In this document: positions 6,782 through 15,800 of the stretch, piece by piece | Position numbering within the stretch: the stretch's first letter is position 1 | Layout: every line of letters begins with the position of its first letter | Assembly: GCF_933208505.1 (NCBI RefSeq) | Contig: NZ_CAKOEU010000004.1 | Reading direction: 5' to 3' (one strand) | DNA from: Convivina praedatoris | GTDB taxonomy: Bacteria > Bacillota > Bacilli > Lactobacillales > Lactobacillaceae | DNA length: 64,000 nucleotides | Notes under the pieces: model-generated | Seen by the model: the letters and a program-made list of their open reading frames with translations, nothing else | Told to the model about the DNA's origin: nothing | Database searches by the model: none | Position numbers and translations under genes: made by a program

Positions 6782-7920
6782 TCACTCACGACAGCTTAAA
6801 TAACGATGCGAATCGTATTGTTGATGAGTTTAGTTTGCTTGAGCAAATGATATTCAAGACTATTATTAATCGGTTGCAAGATATTGATATTAGTAATTAT
6901 GACGCTGATAACATTCTTGATTGGCAGGTAAGACAATTATCCAATGCGGGGATGTTGAATAGCGAAGTAATTAAGCTAGTCGCTAAGCAAGCTGGAAAGT
7001 CCATTAACGAGGTTAGTAAGGTACTGACCAATAATGGGATTAAGATTGTGGATGACGTCGATGGCCAACTAAGTAAAATCACGGGCGATGAGACACCGAT
7101 GAGCGAAGATGCCAAAAACATCATTCATTCAGTTGCAAGGCAAGCGCACGATGATTTAAGTAACGTGGTCAATCAGTCTTTGCTGACGCGCAACGACTCA
7201 CAGAATGCCGCCGTTAAGGTTTATCAAGATATCGTTACTAAATCTACATTGGCAGTTACAACTGGTATTAAAACGCCAGAGAGAGCGTTGTTCGATAATA
7301 TCTACCAGTGGGTGGCCAAAGGACTACCAACTAATTTAGTGGATAGTTCAGGTAGACGTTGGAGTCTAGAAACGTATTCACGCTTAGTGATTGGCAATAC
7401 AGCTCATCAAACTTTCAATGATCTCAGGTTAAAGCGAATGAATGACTATGGTGTTGGTCAAGCGTTGATGAGCTCACATCATGCATCCCGTGAAGCTTGT
7501 GCCTATATTCAAGGCCATGTCGTGAATATAGTTTCTGTTGGATCGCCTAACTATGATGATAGCTTTGATAGCATCTATAACCACGGCTATGGGACACCAG
7601 CGGGTACTCAGGGCGCTAACTGTCATCACACATTAACGCCGTTTGACCCAGAAGCTAATACGGTGCCTGATAGTGGTGATATTCCTAACCCTGATAAAGC
7701 GTTAGCCAACGCTCAAGTTCAAGCTAAACAGCGCCAAATTGAACGTGCTATTCGTGCTAGCAAAAAGAAGCTAGCTGTAGCCCAAGAATTAGATGATACT
7801 GATATGATTACTAGAATTAAATCACAAATAGCTAATCAGCAAGCTAACATCAGAAAACTAATTGATGAAAATAGTTGGCTTGGTCGTGACTATAGTCGTG
7901 AAAAGGTGGTTACAATATGA
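6778..7920 (+). CDS. Phage minor capsid protein 2 (A118-type head morphogenesis)
   Basis: A 380-residue protein of the Phage_min_cap2 family, a minor head component made next to the portal and probably ejected or placed inside the head. The diagnostic region is near residues 200-285: YSRLVIGNTAHQ, then SSHHASREACAYIQGHVV and GANCHHTLTPF, with Cys and His residues in the pattern seen in this family. The C-terminal 80 residues are a charged coiled coil. ATGA overlap with the portal gene. A terminator-like hairpin follows at 7951. Confidence 0.85.
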   Translation: MITHDSLNNDANRIVDEFSLLEQMIFKTIINRLQDIDISNYDADNILDWQVRQLSNAGMLNSEVIKLVAKQAGKSINEVSKVLTNNGIKIVDDVDGQLSKITGDETPMSEDAKNIIHSVARQAHDDLSNVVNQSLLTRNDSQNAAVKVYQDIVTKSTLAVTTGIKTPERALFDNIYQWVAKGLPTNLVDSSGRRWSLETYSRLVIGNTAHQTFNDLRLKRMNDYGVGQALMSSHHASREACAYIQGHVVNIVSVGSPNYDDSFDSIYNHGYGTPAGTQGANCHHTLTPFDPEANTVPDSGDIPNPDKALANAQVQAKQRQIERAIRASKKKLAVAQELDDTDMITRIKSQIANQQANIRKLIDENSWLGRDYSREKVVTI

Positions 7921-7950
7921 ACAATAAGGTATGTAAAAGAAAAATTGTTA

Positions 7951-7979
7951 AGCACTTACAGTGATGTAGGTGCTTTTTG
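7951..7979 (+). terminator. Terminator-like hairpin between minor capsid and scaffold genes
   Basis: AGCACTTAC (7951-7959) pairs with GTAGGTGCT (7966-7974), 9 bp with one G-T, then a short T run. A 15-codon frame (ATG 7917, overlapping the previous stop) ends inside this hairpin. A second hairpin, GCGGG/CCCGC, lies near 8022-8037 before the scaffold ribosome site. It probably trims expression between portal-level and capsid-level genes. Confidence 0.65.
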
Positions 7980-8061
7980 TGTGCCTGGGCAAGCCTATAA
8001 CTACCTACATAACAACTCTGTGCGGGAGCAGACCCGCTAACTAACTGCTTAGGAGAAAATT

Positions 8062-8685
8062 ATGGCATTTGATACAAAAACATTAACAGAACTCGGATTA
8101 ACCGATGAACAAGTGAAAGGAGTGATGAAGGCACATGGCAAAGATGTAAACGCTGTTATAGCGCAATTAAATGATGTGGTAGCTGAACGCGACGGCCTAA
8201 ACGGCCAGGTTAGTGAATTTACCAAGCAACTTGAAGAGGCCAAGAAAGCGGCTGAAAAAGACAGTGAAGCAGCTAATCAAGTTGAACAGCTACAACAGCA
8301 ATTAAAGGATAGCCAAAAGCAAGCCGCTGATAGTTTAGCTAAAACAAAGCTAGGCTATGAGGTGGATAGTGCTTTGTTAAAGGCTGGAGCCCTTAATAAT
8401 AAGGCCGCGAAGGCTTTAATTGATATGGATAAGGTTAGCTTTGGTGATGATGGAAAGCTAATTGGTTTAAATGACCAATTAGAGAGCATTAAGAATGATA
8501 ATTCATTCTTGTTTAAAGCCACTGAACCAGAGCAGACTAAGCCAGGCGTAAAAATTACACCTCCTGGAAATCCAAGTAATTCAAACAACGACAAACCTAA
8601 TCTAAGTAGCATGAGCTATAAAGAACGAATTGAGTTTAAACATAATGACCCAGAAGGGTATGAACAAGCTGTACAAGCTGAATAA
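8062..8685 (+). CDS. Scaffold protein (Gp20-like)
   Basis: A 207-residue protein that guides capsid assembly and is later lost. Residues 1-35 are a small helical domain (LGLTDEQVKGVMKAHGKDV); residues about 38-95 are a long coiled coil rich in Glu, Lys and Gln; the rest matches the minor structural protein Gp20 family, with a flexible Pro/Asn-rich stretch before the C-terminal helix (SYKERIEFKHNDPEGY). Placed directly before the major capsid gene, as expected. Strong AGGAGAAAA site before the ATG. Confidence 0.88.
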   Translation: MAFDTKTLTELGLTDEQVKGVMKAHGKDVNAVIAQLNDVVAERDGLNGQVSEFTKQLEEAKKAAEKDSEAANQVEQLQQQLKDSQKQAADSLAKTKLGYEVDSALLKAGALNNKAAKALIDMDKVSFGDDGKLIGLNDQLESIKNDNSFLFKATEPEQTKPGVKITPPGNPSNSNNDKPNLSSMSYKERIEFKHNDPEGYEQAVQAE

Positions 8686-8699
8686 GGAGAATTTTTTAT

Positions 8700-9671
8700 A
8701 TGGCAGATGATGTAACACAAGTAAGCGAAATGATTGATCCTCAGGTATTGGCAGACATGATTTCTGCCGAACTTCCTAAGGCGGTAAAATTCAGTACGTT
8801 ATCGCCAATGGATACAACCTTGCAAGGCCGTCCAGGTGATACGGTAACTGTTCCACGATGGAAATATATTGGGGATGCTAAAGATGTCGAAGAAGGGGCG
8901 GCTATTGATTATTCAAAGCTAACTTCTTCAACAGACACATTCACCATCAAGAAGGTCGGAACAGGAGTTAAGTTAACGGATGAATCTGTTTTGGTTGGTT
9001 ATGGTGATCCAATTGGACAAGCTCAGAAGCAAATCACAATGGCGATGGCTTCTAAGATTGATAACGATATCGTAGCCACGGCTTCAAAGGCTCGACTATC
9101 TTTGGGAAGTGTTGATTTTACTAAGCTAGACTTTATTGACCAAATTGAAGATGCGTTTATTGACGACACTAGTGAGCAAAACGTTGAGACAGACGATACG
9201 GCTAAAGGTGTTATTTTTATCAACCCTAAGGATGCGAATACGGTTCGTAAGGCAGCCGCTTTGAATTGGGAGCGCCAAACAGATTTGGGAGACTCAATGT
9301 TGACCAGTGGTGTATTTGGTGGAGTCCTTGGTTGGCAGTTCCAGCGCTCTCGTAAGATTCCTGTTGGTTCAGCGATTGTTGCTAAGCCTGGTGCTATGAA
9401 GACTTATTTGAAGCGCAATGTTAATTCTGAAACTGGCCGTGACATGGATCATAAGTTGACCAAGTTTAATGCTGATGCTATCTATGGTGTGGCGATTTAC
9501 GATGACACTAAGCTATTGGTGATTAAGCCGTTTAACTATGCGGATGGAACATATATTGAGCAGAACACCAAGAATGTGCCTGATGACTCAACTAAGTCAG
9601 CTAATAAGCGTAAGTCTAGCACACAAGCGCCAGCTCAAGCTCCTGTAACTGGAGACAACACTGGTAAGTAA
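8700..9671 (+). CDS. Major capsid protein
   Basis: A 323-residue head shell protein, HK97-like by position and composition. It has the N-terminal start IDPQVLADMISAELP, the GDTVTVPRWKYIGDA strand, and the KVGTGVKLTDESV segment typical of capsids in this phage group. The last 35 residues are a Lys/Ser/Pro/Ala-rich tail (after NVPDDSTKS) that looks disordered and is longer than in many relatives. Between scaffold and connector genes; GGAG ribosome site 8 bases before the ATG. Confidence 0.88.
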   Translation: MADDVTQVSEMIDPQVLADMISAELPKAVKFSTLSPMDTTLQGRPGDTVTVPRWKYIGDAKDVEEGAAIDYSKLTSSTDTFTIKKVGTGVKLTDESVLVGYGDPIGQAQKQITMAMASKIDNDIVATASKARLSLGSVDFTKLDFIDQIEDAFIDDTSEQNVETDDTAKGVIFINPKDANTVRKAAALNWERQTDLGDSMLTSGVFGGVLGWQFQRSRKIPVGSAIVAKPGAMKTYLKRNVNSETGRDMDHKLTKFNADAIYGVAIYDDTKLLVIKPFNYADGTYIEQNTKNVPDDSTKSANKRKSSTQAPAQAPVTGDNTGK

Positions 9672-9684
9672 TTAGGAGGTTAAT

Positions 9685-10098
9685 ATGTACCTCAATTATG
9701 TAGAATACAACGATCTGATTGGCGATGATTTGGAACTGAAAGATTTTAATAAGCTGCTTAAAAAGGCCACTATTCAGCTAGATAATGTTACTAATGGATT
9801 TTATGAGCTAAAGCATAGCTTGGATGATGATTTAAAATCGTCAATATTTCCCTATATTGCAAGGGCAAAAGCATTTAAGCAGGCATTAGGTCTAACCATT
9901 GATTTCATGAACCAATTACAGGTTACTAATGTAGCCAGTTTAAACACTGACGGGACAGCCGATGTTCAAATTGGTGACACGCACATTCAAGGTGCTGGTT
10001 TAAGCGGTACCATCACTAATGGATATGGTTCGGTCATCCCCGATGAAGCTATTCAGCTATTGGGGCGCCATGGATTGCTTTATCGAGGTGGATTATGA
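9685..10098 (+). CDS. Head-tail connector (adaptor) protein
   Basis: A 137-residue small protein directly after the capsid gene. The first 85 residues are helical (KDFNKLLKKATIQLDNVT, then a second helix pair), as in the Gp15-like adaptor family that sits under the portal; the C-terminus is Gly-rich (GAGLSGTITNGYG) before LLGRHGLLYRGG. AGGAGG site before the ATG, and a four-base ATGA overlap with the next gene. Assignment rests on order and fold pattern. Confidence 0.72.
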   Translation: MYLNYVEYNDLIGDDLELKDFNKLLKKATIQLDNVTNGFYELKHSLDDDLKSSIFPYIARAKAFKQALGLTIDFMNQLQVTNVASLNTDGTADVQIGDTHIQGAGLSGTITNGYGSVIPDEAIQLLGRHGLLYRGGL

Positions 10099-10445
10099 TA
10101 ATACCTAAAGTACCTAAGGCATTGTGCAACCAAAACATTATCTACAAGCGTCCTGGTGATCCAGACGATTGGGGTGGTGTTGGTAGCACGATTGATACAC
10201 CGATAGCTAATTGTGTGGTGCAACTCCAGACAATTTATTCGGGTACTAATAACAATCGTGAAGTTGTCGCAAATGGCAGTGTTTATTTATATGCCGGGAT
10301 AACTACGCCAATGCCAACATTAACAAAGACGAACCAAGGGGATGTAATTAGCTTTGATGGAATTGACTATACCGTTAAGACCATCATTGAGCATCGTGAC
10401 CCGTTAAGCAACGACATTTGGAGTTACAAGCTGGAGGTATTATGA
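10095..10445 (+). CDS. Head-closure / minor capsid protein (Minor_capsid_1 type)
   Basis: A 116-residue beta-rich protein (PKALCNQNIIYKRP, then DVISFDGIDYTVKTI), matching the Minor_capsid_1 or stopper family that closes the head below the adaptor. Second in the usual set of four small connector genes. Overlaps both neighbours by ATGA. Confidence 0.72.
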   Translation: MIIPKVPKALCNQNIIYKRPGDPDDWGGVGSTIDTPIANCVVQLQTIYSGTNNNREVVANGSVYLYAGITTPMPTLTKTNQGDVISFDGIDYTVKTIIEHRDPLSNDIWSYKLEVL

Positions 10446-10801
10446 CCGGCGTACATTTGGATTTAAACGGTGTGAATAAAATGCTTCAAAATGGCCGTTC
10501 AAGGGGTAATTATCTAGCAGCTAATCAAGCAATGTTAGAGATGAACCGCTTTGTTCCGTATTCTGGCAAGCAACGTCAAAACCATTTACGCGACACCGCT
10601 CATTTAAGCAACCGCGCTGATGCAATCATTTACACAACGCCATACGCCAAAGCACAGTTTTACGGGTTTGTTGGTCGTGGTGGCTATCGAGTCCGCAACT
10701 ATACGACCCCTGGCACTAGTCGCCGTTGGGATTTACGTCTGAAGGGTGACAAGCAAGGCATGAACAATATGATTAATGCCTTTAGAAAGGGGATGCAATA
10801 G
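10442..10801 (+). CDS. Minor capsid / tail-completion protein (Minor_capsid_2 type)
   Basis: A 119-residue basic protein. The start is ATG 10442, which overlaps the previous stop and has GGAGG seven bases upstream; a longer reading from 10418 has no ribosome site. The core is FVPYSGKQRQNHLRDTAH and TTPYAKAQFYGF...GTSRRWDLR, the usual pattern of the Minor_capsid_2 family. Third of the connector genes. Confidence 0.74.
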   Translation: MTGVHLDLNGVNKMLQNGRSRGNYLAANQAMLEMNRFVPYSGKQRQNHLRDTAHLSNRADAIIYTTPYAKAQFYGFVGRGGYRVRNYTTPGTSRRWDLRLKGDKQGMNNMINAFRKGMQ

Positions 10802-11208
10802 TGGATTTACTAGAATGTTTAGCAAAGTCTATCAACGATAACGTCAAGCAATTACCAGGCAAATTGATGCTTGGCTATATTTCGGAAACGAAACCGTTCG
10901 CTATCTACGCTCAACCAGGGTCAAAGGTAATCAGCGCCGATTATGATGGTACTCAACTAAAGGAAATGCCATTCGAGGTGGCACTGTCTACTAATAGTCT
11001 TGGCCAAGGCGATAGTGTGATGTGGTCAATCAGCAATTACCTAGATAACTTAACTAAATTAGATACTGACGGTACCTATACCGTCGAAAGGCTAGATATT
11101 CAGCCTCAACCGTTTCTATCAATGGCTGACATGCAGAATAAAGGCCTTTTTTTATTGGATTTTTCCGTGCAAATCACGGCTAAAAGAACACAAGGAGATT
11201 TGAATTAA
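10801..11208 (+). CDS. Minor capsid / tail terminator protein (Minor_capsid_3 type)
   Basis: A 135-residue protein with GTG start at 10801, sharing one base with the preceding TAG. Its fold pattern (helix, then strands AIYAQPGSKVISADYDG and ERLDIQPQPFLSM) fits the Minor_capsid_3 or tail-terminator family that ends the tail tube. Last of the connector set and directly before the tube gene. Confidence 0.7.
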   Translation: MDLLECLAKSINDNVKQLPGKLMLGYISETKPFAIYAQPGSKVISADYDGTQLKEMPFEVALSTNSLGQGDSVMWSISNYLDNLTKLDTDGTYTVERLDIQPQPFLSMADMQNKGLFLLDFSVQITAKRTQGDLN

Positions 11209-11693
11209 TGGCAGAATTTCAAGAAAACTGGGTCAACAAGTTAGAGATTGACCTAAATGGGAATAATTCACTTGATGATGTATCAAAGGCTAAGTGGGGA
11301 CGACTGGCAACGGGTATTACAACGATTACACCGTCAGCTTCTGAAACGGCAGATACAACAGCCTATTACGATGGCGAAGGATTCGCCGATCACGATGTAA
11401 CTGGTAAGGCCATTCAGTTTGCAATTGCTGGGCATCGTAAGTTTGGTGACCCTGCGCAAGACTTTGTGGCATCGAAGTTTATTGCCGTGGGTGATACGTT
11501 GCGTACCTTGGCACGTTGGACTGACCCACAGGGTAACATCGTGCAGTTCGTTGCTACTTTGGTTGCCGTTGTACCTTTCGGTGGCGCTGCTAACGTTAAG
11601 CAAACATTTAGCTTCACCTTGGCTGCCAATGGCAAGCCACAACGAGTTAGCAATGCTGGTGCGGTAACTACCGGAGATACTGGCACTCACTAA
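11208..11693 (+). CDS. Major tail (tube) protein
   Basis: A 161-residue protein expected to polymerise into the tail tube. It is beta-rich with alternating strands (LATGITTITPSASETADTT, VTGKAIQFAIAGHRKFGD, FSFTLAANGKP). Position between connectors and tail chaperones, and length, fit small major tail proteins of siphoviruses. Its start shares a base with the previous stop. A 77-base gap follows with no gene. The minus-strand frames over it are shadows. Confidence 0.8.
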   Translation: MAEFQENWVNKLEIDLNGNNSLDDVSKAKWGRLATGITTITPSASETADTTAYYDGEGFADHDVTGKAIQFAIAGHRKFGDPAQDFVASKFIAVGDTLRTLARWTDPQGNIVQFVATLVAVVPFGGAANVKQTFSFTLAANGKPQRVSNAGAVTTGDTGTH

Positions 11694-11770
11694 TTGATCT
11701 AGCGACGACGGCTTAAAACGTCCAAACGGGGTGAGAAGCCCATGCAAACAAATTACATAGGAGAATATAC

Positions 11771-12175
11771 ATGGCTATTCAGATTACTAATTTATTGATT
11801 AACACGCAGGAATTTGTGCTAAAAGGGCGCAAGTTAAAGGCTACTTACACGCCTGAAATTGATAAACAGTTCAGCAACTTGATGATTGACATTAACGAGC
11901 TTGAAAAAAAGATGACTTCAAAACAAGCTGATGAGTTAAATGTTGAGGCTAAGAAGAAGTTGAGTAACGAATCGTCTGAGAAAGCGTCACGTTTGGCTAC
12001 TGATTACATCAAAGCGTTATTTAGTCCGGAAGATGCAAAGTTCATTTTAGAAGCAACTGGTGGACGTGATTACAACCTAGGCAGGCTAGCTGGTATTTTC
12101 TTCAAGGCTGGTAACGATGACGAAGTCGAAAACAAACGCCAAGAACGTCGTCAAAACAACAAGAAAGGCAAGTAA
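11771..12175 (+). CDS. Tail assembly chaperone (first)
   Basis: A 134-residue charged, helical protein between the tube gene and the tape measure, the standard place of tail chaperones that coat the tape measure. The N-terminal half has LINTQEFVLKGRKLKATYTPEID, and the C-terminus is very basic (KRQERRQNNKKGK). Its stop overlaps the next ATG by one base. Many phages make a fused form by frameshifting here; I see no convincing slippery run, and the second gene has its own start. Confidence 0.72.
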   Translation: MAIQITNLLINTQEFVLKGRKLKATYTPEIDKQFSNLMIDINELEKKMTSKQADELNVEAKKKLSNESSEKASRLATDYIKALFSPEDAKFILEATGGRDYNLGRLAGIFFKAGNDDEVENKRQERRQNNKKGK

Positions 12176-12813
12176 TGTTTTCGTTCACCAAAAAACCTGA
12201 ATCAACAATTGAATTTAACGGTAATGTTTACCGAATTAATTTAGCTTTTGATGTGGTCATTCAGGCTTTTAGTGTGATTGAAGATGAGCAGCTTAGTGAT
12301 GCTGAAAAGGCGAACAAATGTTTTGACTTGTTGATAATTGACGACTTTCCATATCAGGACGAAAGCATTAAGGCTCAGATAATTTCTGACTTGTTTAAAT
12401 ACCTTTATCAGAACCCCTATGGGCATGCTAACGCTAGTGATGATGGCGAACAAGAAGGCACTGTGCTTATCCCTGACTTTGATTTTGAGCAAGATGCGGG
12501 TGCTATTTATGCTTCATTTCGTCAGCAATACAACATTGATTTAATTCAAGAGCTGGGTCATATGCACTGGGATGTGTTTATAGCGCTGTTTAAGAACCTT
12601 AATTCTGAAACACCTATTCAACAGATACGTGCTTATCGTAATGATGAATTAACGGGTTATAAGGATAATCCAGAGGGGCTAAGTCACGCGGCAGAGATGA
12701 AGGACTACTTTCAATTGGATAAGGTACGCCACCTTGAAGAAGATGATGACGCTGATAAGTTCTCAGGGGATGCACAGTCAGTATTTGCAAGCATGTTCGA
12801 CGATGCAAAGTAA
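12175..12813 (+). CDS. Tail assembly chaperone (Gp15 family, second)
   Basis: A 212-residue member of the Phage_Gp15 family. It starts FSFTKKPESTIEFNGNVYRI, then AFDVVIQAFSVIEDEQLSDAEK near residue 25-45 and MHWDVFIALFKNLNSETPIQ near 125, all typical. The C-terminus is acidic (HLEEDDDADKF). Coupled to the first chaperone by overlap and followed 20 bases later by the tape measure gene. A role in tail assembly is inferred from family context. Confidence 0.75.
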   Translation: MFSFTKKPESTIEFNGNVYRINLAFDVVIQAFSVIEDEQLSDAEKANKCFDLLIIDDFPYQDESIKAQIISDLFKYLYQNPYGHANASDDGEQEGTVLIPDFDFEQDAGAIYASFRQQYNIDLIQELGHMHWDVFIALFKNLNSETPIQQIRAYRNDELTGYKDNPEGLSHAAEMKDYFQLDKVRHLEEDDDADKFSGDAQSVFASMFDDAK

Positions 12814-12833
12814 ATAGGAAAGGAAGTAAATAA

Positions 12834-15800
12834 ATGGCAGATGGAAGTATTACAATTGATTTTTTACTCAATGACCAGACAGGACCGCAGTTTGACAAGT
12901 TCAAGCAGAAAGCTGCTGATTCCGGAGCAGAGGGCTATAAAAGTGCTAAAAAACCATTCGATGAGCCTATTGTTGCTAAATTAGATGTGCAGGCTAAAAA
13001 ACAAGGAATAGAAAACTTCAAACAGTTACTAAACGAATTGCCTAAAAAGCAGCAAACGGAACTTCTAGCCCGTGCTGAAAAAGGGGAAGTAATTGATTTT
13101 AATAAAGAGTTGCGTAAGATACCGTCAAAGGTGGCTTCACAGGTTGAATTAAATGACAACGCAAGTCCTAAAATGCGTAATATTCAGCAGGAAGCTGTTA
13201 ACACCGAAAAGAAGTTCGGCACCTTGAAAGAAGTTATTCAGGGTACTTTTATCGGTAATATGGCCTTTAAAGCTTTTGATGTTGGAATTGGTTTGATTAA
13301 AGGTTCACTTGATGGCGCTATTAGTCGTGTTGATACCTTGAATAATTCTACCCGAGCTTATGAAAATATGGGCGTTAAAGCCGAAGATGCCGCTCAAGCC
13401 AATAAGGATTTACAAAAGGCCATCGACGGCTTACCAACTTCATTAGATGAAGCGGTCAAAGGTCAACAATTGCTCACTGCTTCAATGAATAATGATATTG
13501 GTGGCGCTACTAAAGTGTTTAGGGCGATCAACGATAGTATCTTGGGATTTGGTGGAAATGCTAACCAAGTTAACGAAGCAGTTATCCAGTTATCTCAGTC
13601 GTTTTCTAACGGAAAAGTAGATGCAGCTACCTGGAACTCCATGATTAATGCTGGTATGGGACCTGCTTTAAATTCTCTAGCTAAGATTATGGGTAAGACG
13701 GCCGGAGAATTAAAAGATGGTATGTCTACTGGTAAGATATCGGCTAAAGATTTCCAAGATGCCTTGGTTCAGCTTGATCAAAAAGGTGGGGGTGGCATGG
13801 CCTCCCTACAGAAGATTGCCAAGGATTCGACTGGTGGTATTCAGACTAGTATGGCTAACATGAAGACCGCTTTTACACGAGTATTGGCCAACATGTTAGA
13901 TGGCTTACAGAAAAGTGGATTATCTAAAGCATTTGATAGTCTGACTAGTGCAATTAAAGGAACAGCTAATCCAATGGAAGAAGCCGGTAAAGCTGCTGGT
14001 GGATTGTTGAAGTTTTTGATGGAACTAATTGGCCCATTGGTTAAAATTACTGACGCTTTTGTGGGTGCTGCTTGGGGAGTATTTTATGATGCAATCAGCG
14101 GTATTTCTAAAGCGTTTAGTGAGTTGGCTAAAGGTCTAAAAATTACCGGAGATAATGGTAATCCAGTCGTAAACGTTTTGAAAGAAATTTCAAAGCATAC
14201 TGATGTGATTAAAACGTTAGGTACCATTGCTGGGATAGCAGCCGCTTCATTTGGGGCATACAAACTAGCCGTATTTGCCATAGAAGCACCTATGAAGGCA
14301 TGGTCACTGGCCACAAAAGCTGTTACGGGGGCGCAATGGCTATTAAATGCTGCAATGGATGCTAATCCAATTGGACTAGCGGTTATGGCTATAGTTGCTA
14401 TTGGATTAGCCTTATATGAAGCGTATAAGCACTTCAAACCATTTAGAGAAGCTGTCGACGGCTTTGCTAAATTTGCAGTTAAAGCGTTTAATTCGGTCGT
14501 TGATTTCTTTAAAAATGACTGGAAAGAAATACTATTATTTATTGTTAATCCAATTGCTGGCGGATTTGCTTTACTTTATAAGCACAATACTGGCTTTAAA
14601 AAGTTTGTAGACGGACTGGTTAAGGATGCCAAGAAGGCATTTAGCAACATCGGAAAAGCAATAGGTAGTGGTGCTAGTGCTGTTGGTAAATTCTTTTCAG
14701 GACTAACAAAAGGATTTGTAAAAGGTTGGAATACTTTTACGAAGTTTTTTGGTAACTTAGCGAAAGGCATTGGAACAGTTTTGCTATATGGCTTGTTGCT
14801 TGCAGTTGGTGTAGTTGTTTTGTTTGGAAAGGCGTTATTGAAAGCGTTTGAACCAGTATTTAAACCAATCGCTAAGTTAGTTACATCTGCTTTTAAAGCA
14901 ATTAGTAAGGTTATATCAAACTGGTTTAAAACTACCCAAAAAGCATGGAAAGCCGGTTGGAAAGTCATTACGGACGTGTTCACGTCTGTATGGAATGGAC
15001 TAGTTAAATTCTTTACACCAATCATTAAATGGCTTGGGAAAGCGATTGATAATGAAATTAAAGGTATCCAAAAGGGATGGGATTTAATTTGGAATACTAT
15101 CACTAATCTGTTTAAGTCAATTTGGAATGGGCTAGTAAAATTCTTCAAGCCGATTATTGAATGGTTTGGCGATGTCATTAATGACACAGTCAAGGCTATT
15201 CAAAAGACTTGGGATAATGTATGGAATGCCATTAGCTCGTTCTTTGGCGGTATCTGGAAGTGGATTACTAAAACTGGTAGTGATGCTATTAATGGTATTC
15301 ACGACACTATTTCGAGTGTGCTAGATAGCATTGGTAAAGTATGGAACAATATGTGGCGTTCATTCTCTGATTTCTTTGGTTCTATTTGGAAAGATATTAA
15401 AGGATTTGCTTCAGATGGAATGAATGGCGTGTTAGATATTATTAACGCTGGTGTCGATGCGATTGATTCAGTATGGAAATTCTTTACTGGTCATGAAACG
15501 AGTATTCATCATCTAGGACATGTTAAGTTTGCGAGTGGTGGTATGGTTGGCGGTGAAGATGGTCAAATGGCAATGATTAATGATGGTGGCGGTTCTAACT
15601 GGAAGGAGCTCCTACAGTTTCCTAACGGTGAACTAAAGATGTCTAATCAACGTAACCACGTTTTGCCATTACCAAAAGGCACTCGCGTTTATAACGGAGA
15701 AGAAACCAAACAAATCATGGGTATGGCTGGTATTCAAAAGTATGCTAATGGTGGTGTTGTTGGTGGACTCATTGACTGGGGTAAAGGTGCATTGAACAAT

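Noticed and set aside
7917..7964. 15-codon frame after the minor capsid gene
   Set aside because: It has a stop-start overlap but ends inside a terminator hairpin and has no recognisable features; kept only as a note in the terminator entry.
11334..11747. Overlapping frames on both strands across the tail tube gene
   Set aside because: Composition shadows; they cut across the well-supported tube gene and have no ribosome sites.
12150..12200. Programmed frameshift between the two tail chaperone genes
   Set aside because: No clear slippery heptamer, and the second gene has its own ATG overlapping the first stop.
14576..15193. 205-residue minus-strand frame inside the tape measure gene
   Set aside because: Mirror of the repetitive Trp/Lys-rich coding region; no ribosome site, and the plus-strand gene is certain.
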